A stretch of DNA of 64,000 bases from Paracoccaceae bacterium (GTDB lineage Bacteria > Pseudomonadota > Alphaproteobacteria > Rhodobacterales > Rhodobacteraceae): assembly GCA_006226775.1 (NCBI GenBank), contig SBGD01000030.1, forward strand, positions 1 through 64,000, in the 5' to 3' direction. Within the stretch, counting starts at the first letter, position 1; each line of letters opens with the position of its first letter. The notes beneath the pieces were generated by a model. It ran no database searches. It saw only the letters and a list, made by a program, of their open reading frames with translations, and was not told where the DNA came from. Made by a program: the position numbers and the translations under genes. Below, piece by piece: positions 34,952 through 43,118 of the stretch.

Positions 34952-37900
34952 ATGTCCGACTTCCAGAAAATTCTGATCGCCAACCGGGGCGAGATTGCCA
35001 TCCGCATCATGCGCGCGGCGAACGAGATGGGGAAGAAGACCGTCGCCGTCTATGCCGAGGAAGACAAGCTGGGCCTGCACCGGTTCAAGGCCGACGAGGC
35101 TTACCGCATCGGCGAGGGGCTGGGGCCGGTGGCCGCCTATCTCTCGATCGACGAGATCATCCGCGTGGCCAAGATGTCGGGCGCTGATGCGATCCATCCG
35201 GGTTACGGGCTCTTGTCGGAGAACCCCGATTTCGTCGATGCCTGCGTCGAGAACGGAATCGCCTTCATCGGCCCCCGGGCCGAGACCATGCGGGCGCTCG
35301 GCGACAAGGCCAGCGCGCGGAAGGTGGCGGTCGAGGCCGGGGTGCCGGTCATTCCGGCGACGGAAGTCCTGGGCGATGATTTCGACAAGATCGCCAGGGA
35401 GGCCGAGGAGATCGGCTATCCCTTGATGCTCAAGGCCTCCTGGGGCGGTGGCGGGCGCGGGATGCGGCCGATCAACGGGCCGGATGAATTGAAGGAAAAG
35501 GTGCTGGAGGGGCGGCGCGAGGCCGAAGCGGCCTTTGGCAATGGCGAGGGTTATCTGGAGAAGATGATCATTCGCGCGCGGCACGTCGAGGTGCAGATCC
35601 TCGGCGACAAGCAGGGCAATATCTATCACCTGTATGAGCGCGACTGCTCGGTCCAGCGGCGCAACCAGAAGGTCGTGGAGCGCGCGCCTGCGCCCTACCT
35701 GTCGGAAGCGCAGCGCGAGGAGATCTGCGAGCTGGGCCGCAAGATCTGCGCCCATGTGAACTATGAATGCGCCGGCACGGTCGAATTCCTGATGGATATG
35801 GAAACCGGCAAGTTCTACTTCATCGAGGTCAACCCCCGGGTGCAGGTCGAACATACCGTCACCGAGGAAGTCACCGGCATCGACATCGTTCAGGCGCAGA
35901 TCATGATCGCCGAGGGCAAGTCGCTGGCCGAGGCGACCGGCAAGGCCAGCCAGTACGACATCCGGCTGAACGGCCATGCGCTGCAGACCCGGGTGACCAC
36001 CGAGGATCCGCAGAACAACTTCATCCCCGATTATGGCCGGATCACCGCCTACCGTTCGGCCACCGGCATGGGCATCCGGCTCGACGGAGGCACGGCCTAT
36101 GCCGGCGGGGTCATCACGCGGTACTACGATTCGCTGCTCACGAAAGTGACCGCCTGGGCGCAGACGCCGGAGAAGGCGATTGCCCGCATGGATCGTGCGC
36201 TGCGCGAATTCCGCGTGCGGGGCGTGTCGACGAACATTGCCTTTGTCGAGAACCTGCTGAAGCACCCGACCTTCCTCAACAACCAGTACCACACCAAGTT
36301 CATCGACGAGACGCCCGAGCTTTTCGACTTCAAGAAGCGCCGCGACCGGGGCACCAAGGTGCTGACCTATATCGCCGACATCACCGTCAACGGGCACCCC
36401 GAGGTGCAGGGCCGTCCCAAGCCGCATCCCGACCTGAAGCCCGCCAAGCCCCCGGCACAACGCGCCGAGCCGGTGCCCGGCACCCGCAACCTGCTGGAAG
36501 AAAAGGGCCCGCAGGCGGTGGCCGACTGGATGGCGGCACAGAAGCAGGTGCTGATCACCGACACCGCCATGCGCGACGGGCACCAGTCGCTGCTGGCCAC
36601 GCGGATGCGCTCGATCGACATGATCCAGGTGGCCCCGGCCTATGCCGCCAACCTGCCGCAACTGTTCAGCGTAGAATGCTGGGGCGGGGCCACCTTCGAC
36701 GTGGCCTACCGCTTCCTGCAGGAATGTCCCTGGCAGCGCCTGCGCGACCTGCGCAAGCGGATGCCCAATATCATGACCCAGATGCTGCTGCGCGGCTCCA
36801 ATGGCGTGGGCTACACGAATTACCCCGACAACGTGGTGCAGTTCTTCGTCAAACAGGCGGCGGAGACCGGCGTCGATGTCTTCCGCGTCTTCGATTCGCT
36901 CAATTGGGTCGAGAACATGCGCGTGGCGATGGATGCGGTGGTCGAGGCCAACAAGGTCTGCGAAGGCGCGGTCTGCTATACCGGCGATTACCGCGATCCC
37001 GAGCGGTCGAAATACGACATGAAATACTATGTCGAGATGGGCAAGCAGCTGCGCGATGCCGGCGCCCATGTGCTGGGGCTCAAGGACATGGCGGGGCTGT
37101 TGAAACCCTCTGCCGCCGGGCCGCTGGTCCGCACGCTGAAGGAAGAGGTCGGCCTGCCGATCCATTTCCACACGCACGATACCTCGGGTGCCGCCATCGG
37201 CTCGATCATGGCGGCGGCGGCTGCCGGAGTGGATGCGGTCGACGGCGCGATGGATGCGCTTTCTGGCAATACCTCGCAGCCGACGCTGGGTTCCATCGTC
37301 GAGGCGCTGCGCTTTACCGAGCGTGACACCGGCCTCGACATGCGCGCGATCCGCGAGATCTCGAACTACTGGGATGCGGTGCGCGGCCAGTATGCGGCCT
37401 TTGAGTCGAGCATGCAGGCCCCGGCCTCCGAGGTCTATCTGCACGAGATGCCCGGCGGCCAGTTCACCAACCTCAAGACCCAGGCCCGCAGCCTCGGCCT
37501 CGAGGAGCGCTGGCACGAGGTGGCGCAGGCCTATGCCGACGTCAACATGATGTTCGGCGATATCGTCAAGGTCACGCCGTCGTCGAAGGTGGTGGGCGAC
37601 ATGGCGCTGATGATGGTCTCCCAGGGTCTGACCCGGGCCGAGGTCGAGGACCCGAAGGTCGATGTCAGCTTCCCCGATTCGGTGATCGACATGATGAAGG
37701 GCAACCTTGGCCAGCCGCCGGGCGGCTTTCCCGAAGGCATCATGAAAAAGGTGCTGAAGGGCGAAAAGCCCGACCTCGAACGCCCCGGCAAGCGCCTGCC
37801 TCCGGTCGATATCGAGACGGTGCGCAAGGAGCTTGCCGAGGAGCTCAACGGCCTGAAGATCGACGACGAGGATCTGAACGGCTACCTGATGTATCCCAAG

Positions 37901-38392
37901 GTTTTCCTCGATTACATGGGCCGTCACCGCACCTATGGGCCGGTCCGCTCGCTGCCGACGCATTGCTTCTTCTACGGCATGGAACCGGGCGAGGAGGTCA
38001 CCGCCGAGATCGACCCGGGCAAGACGCTGGAGATCCGGCTCCTGGCGGTGGGCGACACCCAGGAGGACGGCGAGGTGCGGGTGTTCTTCGACCTCAACGG
38101 CCAGCCCCGGGTGATCCGCGTGCTCGACCGCAAGGCCGCCAGCACCTCTGCCGCGCGGCCCAAGGCCGAGGCCGGCAACCCTGCCCATGTCGGCGCGCCG
38201 ATGCCGGGCGTGGTGGCCACCGTCGCGGTCAAGCCGGGCGATACGGTCAAGGAGGGCATGCTGCTGCTGACCATCGAGGCGATGAAGATGGAAACCGGCA
38301 TCCACGCCGAGCGCGAGGCGGTGGTCAAGGCGGTCAACGTCCAGCCCGGCAGCCAGATCGACGCCAAGGACCTGCTGGTCGAGTTCGAGTAG
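34952..38392 (+). CDS. pyc: Pyruvate carboxylase
   Basis: 1146 residues, a full single-chain enzyme. Order of domains: biotin carboxylase (about 1-460, ILIANRGEIAIRIMRAANEMG; KASWGGGGRGMR), carboxyltransferase (about 540-810, DTAMRDGHQSLLATRMR; FDSLNWVENM; HFHTHDTSG), PYC/OADA domain and a C-terminal biotinyl domain with EAMKMETG, biotin on K1112. It carboxylates pyruvate to oxaloacetate, feeding the TCA cycle; in this family acetyl-CoA is the usual activator. The ATG at 34952 is chosen over an in-frame ATG at 34928. A T-rich hairpin terminator follows. Confidence 0.97.
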   Translation: MSDFQKILIANRGEIAIRIMRAANEMGKKTVAVYAEEDKLGLHRFKADEAYRIGEGLGPVAAYLSIDEIIRVAKMSGADAIHPGYGLLSENPDFVDACVENGIAFIGPRAETMRALGDKASARKVAVEAGVPVIPATEVLGDDFDKIAREAEEIGYPLMLKASWGGGGRGMRPINGPDELKEKVLEGRREAEAAFGNGEGYLEKMIIRARHVEVQILGDKQGNIYHLYERDCSVQRRNQKVVERAPAPYLSEAQREEICELGRKICAHVNYECAGTVEFLMDMETGKFYFIEVNPRVQVEHTVTEEVTGIDIVQAQIMIAEGKSLAEATGKASQYDIRLNGHALQTRVTTEDPQNNFIPDYGRITAYRSATGMGIRLDGGTAYAGGVITRYYDSLLTKVTAWAQTPEKAIARMDRALREFRVRGVSTNIAFVENLLKHPTFLNNQYHTKFIDETPELFDFKKRRDRGTKVLTYIADITVNGHPEVQGRPKPHPDLKPAKPPAQRAEPVPGTRNLLEEKGPQAVADWMAAQKQVLITDTAMRDGHQSLLATRMRSIDMIQVAPAYAANLPQLFSVECWGGATFDVAYRFLQECPWQRLRDLRKRMPNIMTQMLLRGSNGVGYTNYPDNVVQFFVKQAAETGVDVFRVFDSLNWVENMRVAMDAVVEANKVCEGAVCYTGDYRDPERSKYDMKYYVEMGKQLRDAGAHVLGLKDMAGLLKPSAAGPLVRTLKEEVGLPIHFHTHDTSGAAIGSIMAAAAAGVDAVDGAMDALSGNTSQPTLGSIVEALRFTERDTGLDMRAIREISNYWDAVRGQYAAFESSMQAPASEVYLHEMPGGQFTNLKTQARSLGLEERWHEVAQAYADVNMMFGDIVKVTPSSKVVGDMALMMVSQGLTRAEVEDPKVDVSFPDSVIDMMKGNLGQPPGGFPEGIMKKVLKGEKPDLERPGKRLPPVDIETVRKELAEELNGLKIDDEDLNGYLMYPKVFLDYMGRHRTYGPVRSLPTHCFFYGMEPGEEVTAEIDPGKTLEIRLLAVGDTQEDGEVRVFFDLNGQPRVIRVLDRKAASTSAARPKAEAGNPAHVGAPMPGVVATVAVKPGDTVKEGMLLLTIEAMKMETGIHAEREAVVKAVNVQPGSQIDAKDLLVEFE

Positions 38393-38415
38393 GCGGGCCT
38401 GTCGGCTCCGTCACG

Positions 38416-38450
38416 CCGCCCCTGTCGCAGGACGGGGGCGGTTTCTTTTT
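38416..38450 (+). terminator. Rho-independent terminator of pyc
   Basis: An 11-bp stem (CCGCCCCTGTC with GACGGGGGCGG, one G-T pair) closes a GCAG tetraloop and is followed by TTTCTTTTT at 38442-38450. It lies 24 bases after the pyc stop and is the clearest intrinsic terminator in the window. Confidence 0.9.
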
Positions 38451-38481
38451 GTCTGCCGTACGGGTCAGCGCGGACCACCCG

Positions 38482-38799
38482 TCAATGCGCATCCGCCCCC
38501 AGCAACAGCATGCCCGCGACCAGTAGCGCCACGCCAAGGACGCTTGAGAGGCTCAGCGTCTGGTTGAAGGCAAGGACGCTGACCGCGACCGATCCGACCG
38601 AGCCGATGCCGGTCCAGATCGGATAGGCGATGCCCAAGGGCAGCCGCGCCATGGCGGCATAGAGCGCGACGAAGCTCGCCACCATCGCCACGACGGTCAA
38701 GGCCCCGAGCATCCACGAGAATCGTGTGCCCAGCACCTTCAGGCCGGTCGCCCAAAGCACCTCCAGCGCGCCGGCAGTGAACAGAAAAATCCAGGCCAT
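38482..38799 (-). CDS. SugE/Gdx-type small multidrug resistance family transporter
   Basis: 105 residues and four hydrophobic helices. The SMR key glutamate is E13 (MAWIFLFTAGALEVLWATGL). The helix-2/3 signature LPLGIAYPIWTGIGSVGSV follows the SugE/Gdx subgroup more than EmrE. Proven Gdx proteins exchange guanidinium for protons as dual-topology dimers; other SMR members export quaternary ammonium compounds. The leader carries two ACGA-looped hairpins typical of a guanidine-II riboswitch, which supports guanidinium export here. The ATG at 38799 has a GGGAGG ribosome site. It converges with pyc. Confidence 0.9.
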   Translation of the reverse strand: MAWIFLFTAGALEVLWATGLKVLGTRFSWMLGALTVVAMVASFVALYAAMARLPLGIAYPIWTGIGSVGSVAVSVLAFNQTLSLSSVLGVALLVAGMLLLGADAH

Positions 38800-38817
38800 C
38801 CGACCCTCCCGTGAGTG

Positions 38818-38862
38818 CAGGTCGTCCTGGCGAAGCCCGGGCCAAGGCCGGGTCGTCCCGGC
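38818..38862 (-). promoter_or_regulatory. Candidate guanidine-II (mini-ykkC) riboswitch
   Basis: On the minus strand two hairpins share the loop ACGA: GCCGGG-ACGA-CCCGGC (38847-38862) and CAGG-ACGA-CCTG (38818-38829), joined by a 17-base linker. The second lies 11 bases before the GGGAGG ribosome site. Twin stem-loops with ACGR loops are the defining feature of the guanidine-II class. Guanidine binding would dock the loops and free the ribosome site for the SugE/Gdx exporter gene downstream. Confidence 0.85.
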
Positions 38863-38940
38863 GGGCGGATCGCGGGTCTGGTACAAGCGGCGGTGCGCGC
38901 TGTCAATTGCAACGCGCCGCAGAACGATCATGTCGGAAAA

Positions 38941-39016
38941 TGGCAGGGGCAGCAGGGCTCGAACCCGCGACCTACGGTTTTGGAGACCGTCGCTCTACCA
39001 GCTGAGCTATACCCCT
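38941..39016 (-). tRNA. tRNA-Trp (anticodon CCA)
   Basis: On the minus strand: acceptor AGGGGTA/TGCCCCT, D arm TAGCTCAGCTGGTAGAGC, anticodon stem ACGGT/ACCGT with loop CTCCAAA (CCA, reads TGG), T arm CGGGTTCGAGCCC, and an encoded CCA end at 38941-38943. No secE or nusG is next to it in this window. Confidence 0.97.
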
Positions 39017-39087
39017 GTGGCCGGGTGATCGGATACTACCGCCCCCCGGCGAAATCAAGAGCCGAATTCACCCTTTGCGCCCGGCGG

Positions 39088-39993
39088 TCAGGAATGGCCC
39101 TCGATCAGCGCCGCCATCAGCCCGGTTTCCTCTTCGGTCAGGTCGGTCAGCGGCGCGCGCACCGGCCCGCTCTCGAAGCCGCGCAGCCGGACGCCGGCCT
39201 TGATCGCCGAGACCGCGTAGCCGGTCTTGCGGTCGCGGATATCGGCGAAGGGATAGTAAAAGTCGCGCAACATCGCGGCGCAGGTGGCGTCGTCGCCGGC
39301 GACAAAGGCGGCGTGGAACTTCAGCGCGGTCTCCGGCACGAAGTTGAACACCGCCGAGGAATAGGTGTCGACCCCCGCCCCGCGGAAGGCCTGGGCGAAA
39401 AGCTCATGCGTCGGCATGCCGCCGATATAGGCCAGCCGGTCGCCGTTCTGGATGGTGATCCGGCGCACGGTGTCGATATCGCCGGTGCCGTCCTTGAACC
39501 CGATCAGGTTGGGGCAATCCTCGGCCAGTTGCGCCAGGGTCCCGGCGTTCACCACCGACTGGCCGCGGTTGTAGACGATCACCCCCATCTTGGTGGCGCG
39601 GCAGACGGTGCGGATGTGATCGGCGATGCCGTCCTGCGGCGCCGAGATCAGGTAATGCGGCAACAGCAGGATGCCGTCGCCGCCCGCGGCCTCGATGCCC
39701 TGGGCCATCTCGACCGCCATGCGGGTGCCATAGCCGCAACCGGCGATGATCGGCTGGCCGGACTGGGCGGCCTTGGCGGTCCTGACCACCTCGACCACCT
39801 CGGCGGGGCTGAGCGAGAACAACTCGCCGGTGCCGCCGGCGACGATCAGCCCGGCGATCTTGTGCGGCTCCAGCCATTCGAGATGGGCGGAAAAGGCCGC
39901 CGGGTTGAACCGGTCCTCGGCATCGAAGGGGGTGACGGGAAAGGACAGAAGGCCGCTGCGGATGATGTCGCGCAATTCGGTCGGTGCAATCAT
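39088..39993 (-). CDS. kdgD: 5-dehydro-4-deoxyglucarate dehydratase (decarboxylating)
   Basis: 301 residues of the DapA/NAL aldolase fold. The Schiff-base lysine is K167 in [10 protein letters not shown] and the catalytic tyrosine Y141 in VIVYNRGQS; the N-terminus [22 protein letters not shown] is that of KdgD rather than DapA. It converts 5-keto-4-deoxy-D-glucarate to 2-oxoglutarate semialdehyde, CO2 and water in the oxidative uronate pathway. It follows udh by 15 bases, so the two form an operon whose middle and last enzymes must be encoded elsewhere. Confidence 0.9.
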   Translation of the reverse strand: MIAPTELRDIIRSGLLSFPVTPFDAEDRFNPAAFSAHLEWLEPHKIAGLIVAGGTGELFSLSPAEVVEVVRTAKAAQSGQPIIAGCGYGTRMAVEMAQGIEAAGGDGILLLPHYLISAPQDGIADHIRTVCRATKMGVIVYNRGQSVVNAGTLAQLAEDCPNLIGFKDGTGDIDTVRRITIQNGDRLAYIGGMPTHELFAQAFRGAGVDTYSSAVFNFVPETALKFHAAFVAGDDATCAAMLRDFYYPFADIRDRKTGYAVSAIKAGVRLRGFESGPVRAPLTDLTEEETGLMAALIEGHS

Positions 39994-40008
39994 GGGTCTG
40001 GATCTCGC

Positions 40009-40809
40009 TCAATCGTCGGTTTCGTGAATGCCGTCGGCGGTGAAGGTCCCGCCCTGGTAGACCACCTGCGGCGCATCGGCGGCGGGCTTGTCCATCTCGG
40101 CATCCAGCTTTGCGCGGAACTGCTCGGAATCGTCCTGCGGGCGCCAGCCCAGCCAGTCGACGTTGGAATTGTCCCACCACGACGAGGCGTTGTTCGACGC
40201 GCCATAGATGATCGGACAGCCCAGTTTCGGCACGTCGAAGACACGCTCGATCAGGCGCACGAAATCGGCATAGCTCAGCCAGGTCGACAGCATCCGGTGA
40301 TCGGCCGGCCCCGGAAAGGACGAGCCGATGCGCACGATGGCGGTCTCCTGGCCGAACTTGTCGTGGTACATGCTGGCCAGCGCCTCGCCAAAGACCTTGG
40401 ACACGCCGTAAAGGCTGTCGGGCCGGGGCGGCACCGCGTTGTCGATCCGCTGGTCCTGCCGGTAGAAGCCGATGGCATGGTTGGACGAGGCAAAGACGAT
40501 GCGGGGCATGCCGTGCCGGCGCGCCGCCTCGTAGAGGTTGAAGACGCCTTCGATATTGGAATCCCGGACCACCTGCCAGGTGCCCTCCACCGATTTGCCG
40601 CCGAAATGCACGATCCCGTCGCAATCCGCCACCAGCGCCTCGACCGCATCCTTGTCGGCCAGGTCACAGGGCAGGATTTCCTCGTTCGCCGCGGCGTCGC
40701 CCATGTCGGCCATGTCCGACAGCCGGATGGTCTCGGCCAGATGCGCAAGCCGCTTGCGCATTTCCGAGCCCAGACCGCCCGCCGCACCCGTGATCAGTAG
40801 CCGTTTCAT
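40009..40809 (-). CDS. udh: Uronate dehydrogenase
   Basis: 266 residues, short-chain/extended NAD-dependent fold. The Rossmann motif is TGAAGGLG at 7-14; the catalytic pair is Y134-x3-K138 (LYGVSKVFG) with serines in FASSNHAIGFYR. This matches the Agrobacterium-type Udh, which oxidises D-glucuronate or D-galacturonate to the aldarolactone with NAD. It is the first gene of a two-gene unit with kdgD. Upstream, GTTATCATACAA near 40849-40860 could be part of a GntR-type operator, but no regulator gene is adjacent. Confidence 0.9.
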   Translation of the reverse strand: MKRLLITGAAGGLGSEMRKRLAHLAETIRLSDMADMGDAAANEEILPCDLADKDAVEALVADCDGIVHFGGKSVEGTWQVVRDSNIEGVFNLYEAARRHGMPRIVFASSNHAIGFYRQDQRIDNAVPPRPDSLYGVSKVFGEALASMYHDKFGQETAIVRIGSSFPGPADHRMLSTWLSYADFVRLIERVFDVPKLGCPIIYGASNNASSWWDNSNVDWLGWRPQDDSEQFRAKLDAEMDKPAADAPQVVYQGGTFTADGIHETDD

Positions 40810-41066
40810 GCAAGTCCCTTTCGTTGTCCCTGCCCCGCCCTTAGCAAGTTATCATACAAATTTCCAGAGTTGTTTCATGAGTCTCGGAATTTTCCCGGCA
40901 AATTTCCCGGCGCAATATCCGACCGAAAAAGTCGGCATTGACAGAAGAAAGCAAAATAGTCAGGAATGCCCCATCGCAATCGACCCGCCGACAGGCGTCT
41001 TCGGCCCGGACCCCCGCGGCCCGTTCCGGGCGCCGGGTACACAGACCTCGAAGAAGGACCCCCACG
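40810..41066. other. Divergent 257-bp region between udh and the imelysin cluster
   Basis: No gene is supported. The stretch 40840-40960 is AT-richer than its surroundings. It holds GTTATCATACAA (udh side), a hairpin CCGAC-N7-GTCGG at 40919-40935, and TTGACA at 40938-40943 facing the imelysin gene without a clear -10. No exact Fur-, Irr- or RirA-type box was recognised. Confidence 0.5.
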
Positions 41067-42323
41067 ATGAAACCCCTCACCCTCGCGCTGGCCCTGACCT
41101 GCGGCACCGCCTTGCCGGTGCTGGCCGGCAAAGCCGATGTCCTGAACACCTATGCCGATATCGCCCATGCCGGCTATGACGACAGCCTGAAAACGGCGCA
41201 GGTCCTGCAGGCGGCGGTCGAGGCCCTGCTGGCCGACCCCTCCGCCGAAGCGCTGCAGGCGGCCCGCGCCGCATGGATCTCTGCCCGCGTGCCCTATCAG
41301 CAGACCGAGGTCTTCCGCTTCGGCAATCCCATCGTCGACGACTGGGAGGGCAAGGTGAACGCCTGGCCGCTGGACGAAGGGCTGATCGACTATGTCGATG
41401 CCGCCTATGGCGGCGCGACCGACGAGAACGAATATGCCGCGCTGAACGTGGTGGCCAACCCGAGCTTCACCCTGTCGGGCAAGCCGATCGACGCCAGCCG
41501 GATCACCCCGGAATTGATCGCCGAGACCCTGCACGAGGCCGACGAGATCGAATCGAACGTGGCCTCGGGCTATCATGCGGTGGAATTCCTGCTCTGGGGC
41601 CAGGATCTGAACGGCACCGATCATGGCGCGGGCAACCGGCCCTGGACCGATTACGCCGACGGCGACTCCTGCACCAACGGCAATTGCGACCGGCGGGGCG
41701 CCTACCTTCTGGCCGCGACCGAGCTGCTGGTGTCCGATCTCGACTGGATGGCGGCGCAATGGGCCGAGGGCGGCGCGGCACGCGCGGCGGTCACCGCCGA
41801 CGAGGACAAGGGCCTCGCGGCGATTCTCACCGGCATGGGCTCGCTCTCCTATGGTGAACAGGCGGGCGAACGGATGAAGCTGGGCGTCATGCTGAACGAC
41901 CCCGAGGAAGAGCACGACTGCTTCTCGGACAATACCCACAACAGCCACTACTACGACGGGCTGGGCATCCGGAACGTCTATCTGGGCGAGTACCTGCGCG
42001 CCGATGGCTCGGTGGTGCGCGGCGAAAGCCTGTCCTCGCTGGTGGCCGCCGCCGATGCCGAAGCCGATGCCGCGCTGCGCGGCGCGCTGAACGCCACCAT
42101 GATGGACCTCGGCCGGATCAAGACCGCCGCCGAGGCCGGATTGTCTTATGACCAGATGCTGGAACGTGGTAATGCGGAAGGTGAAGCGCTGATCATGGGC
42201 GCGGTCGATGCGCTTCTGGCGCAGACCCGCGAGATCGAGCGCGCCGTCGGCGTGCTGGGCCTCGACCGGATCGGCTTTGAAGGCTCCGACAGCCTCGATG
42301 CACCCGAGGCCGTCTTTCAGTAA
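41067..42323 (+). CDS. Imelysin-family (M75) iron-related periplasmic protein
   Basis: 418 residues from the ATG at 41067 with a GAAGGAC ribosome site; signal peptide about 1-21 (ALPVLAG). The imelysin motif GxHxxE is intact as [13 protein letters not shown] (G168-H170-E173). A CTNGNC pair and the long helical C-terminal half, including the [27 protein letters not shown] stretch, match IrpA/ICMP proteins. Relatives are iron-repressed and thought to bind or handle iron in the periplasm; peptidase activity is disputed. It opens a cluster with bfd, bfr, a di-heme protein and a second imelysin. Confidence 0.88.
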   Translation: MKPLTLALALTCGTALPVLAGKADVLNTYADIAHAGYDDSLKTAQVLQAAVEALLADPSAEALQAARAAWISARVPYQQTEVFRFGNPIVDDWEGKVNAWPLDEGLIDYVDAAYGGATDENEYAALNVVANPSFTLSGKPIDASRITPELIAETLHEADEIESNVASGYHAVEFLLWGQDLNGTDHGAGNRPWTDYADGDSCTNGNCDRRGAYLLAATELLVSDLDWMAAQWAEGGAARAAVTADEDKGLAAILTGMGSLSYGEQAGERMKLGVMLNDPEEEHDCFSDNTHNSHYYDGLGIRNVYLGEYLRADGSVVRGESLSSLVAAADAEADAALRGALNATMMDLGRIKTAAEAGLSYDQMLERGNAEGEALIMGAVDALLAQTREIERAVGVLGLDRIGFEGSDSLDAPEAVFQ

Positions 42324-42386
42324 GTCATGACCGTGCCGGGCGGTCCGCAGGATGGCCCGGCACCTCTTGCCAGGGGACCCCGACCG

Positions 42387-42632
42387 ATGATCATCTGCCA
42401 CTGCATGGACATCCGCGACAGCGACATCCGCAACGCCATGGACTGGATGCGCGCCGCCGATCCCGAAACCATCATCACCCCGGGCAAGGTCTATCGCGCG
42501 CTGGGCAAGCGTGCCGATTGCGGTGGATGCCTGCCGCTTTTCCTGGACACCATGATCCGGACCGACAGTTACGAAGTTCCAGCCACCCTGCAGAACCTGC
42601 AGTCTCGCAAGAAAAGGAGACCTTCCGAATGA
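42387..42632 (+). CDS. bfd: Bacterioferritin-associated ferredoxin
   Basis: 81 residues from the ATG at 42387 with a CAGGGGA ribosome site. The four [2Fe-2S] cysteines follow the Bfd pattern: C4-H-C6 near the N-terminus and C45-G-G-C48 later, with the [11 protein letters not shown] helix between. Bfd passes electrons to bacterioferritin heme so that stored ferric iron is reduced and released. The stop overlaps the bfr start by three bases (ATGA), confirming a bfd-bfr unit inside the imelysin cluster. The C-terminus ([11 protein letters not shown]) is more basic than usual. Confidence 0.9.
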   Translation: MIICHCMDIRDSDIRNAMDWMRAADPETIITPGKVYRALGKRADCGGCLPLFLDTMIRTDSYEVPATLQNLQSRKKRRPSE

Positions 42633-43114
42633 AGGGCGACAAGAAAGTCATCGAATATCTCAACGCCGCGTTGCGCTCGGAATTGACGGCGGTCAGCCAG
42701 TACTGGCTGCATTACCGCCTGCAAAGCGACTGGGGCTTCGGCCGCCTCGCCGACAAGTCGCGTGAGGAAAGCATCGAGGAGATGCACCATGCCGACAAGC
42801 TGATCGAGCGGATCCTGTTTCTCGAAGGCCACCCGAACCTGCAAAAGCTCGACCCGCTGCGCATCGGCGAGACCGTCAAGGAATGCCTCGAGGCCGACCT
42901 GGCCGCCGAGCACGAGGCCCGCACGCTCTATATCGAGGCGCGCAACCATTGCGACCAGGTCGGCGACTACGTGTCGAAGAACCTGTTCGAGGAACTGATT
43001 TCCGACGAGGAAGGCCATATCGACTTCCTCGAAACCCAGCTCGACCTGCATGGCACCCTGGGCGACGCGCTCTATGGCCAGCTTCAGGCCAAGCCCGTGG
43101 ACGAAGCCGAGTGA
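42629..43114 (+). CDS. bfr: Bacterioferritin
   Basis: 161 residues, close to the standard 158. All ferroxidase ligands align with the E. coli protein: E18, E51, H54, E94, E127 and H130; the heme ligand M52 is present (IEEMHH). It forms a 24-mer shell that oxidises and stores iron as a mineral core in the cytoplasm. The ribosome site is AAGGAGA. The start overlaps bfd; the di-heme gene follows within 5 bases, tying cytoplasmic storage to the flanking exported iron-related genes. Confidence 0.96.
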   Translation: MKGDKKVIEYLNAALRSELTAVSQYWLHYRLQSDWGFGRLADKSREESIEEMHHADKLIERILFLEGHPNLQKLDPLRIGETVKECLEADLAAEHEARTLYIEARNHCDQVGDYVSKNLFEELISDEEGHIDFLETQLDLHGTLGDALYGQLQAKPVDEAE

Positions 43115-43118
43115 CCCG

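Noticed and set aside
34883-38305. A 1140-codon open frame antisense to pyruvate carboxylase
   Set aside because: It mirrors the codon structure of the high-GC sense gene, is rich in His, Gly, Arg and Leu without any domain, and pyc is unmistakable on the other strand.
40938-40966. TGAC-N16-GTCA dyad and TTGACA as an iron-responsive promoter of the imelysin cluster
   Set aside because: Spacing and sequence do not match a Fur, Irr or RirA box that I can state with confidence, and no -10 is visible.
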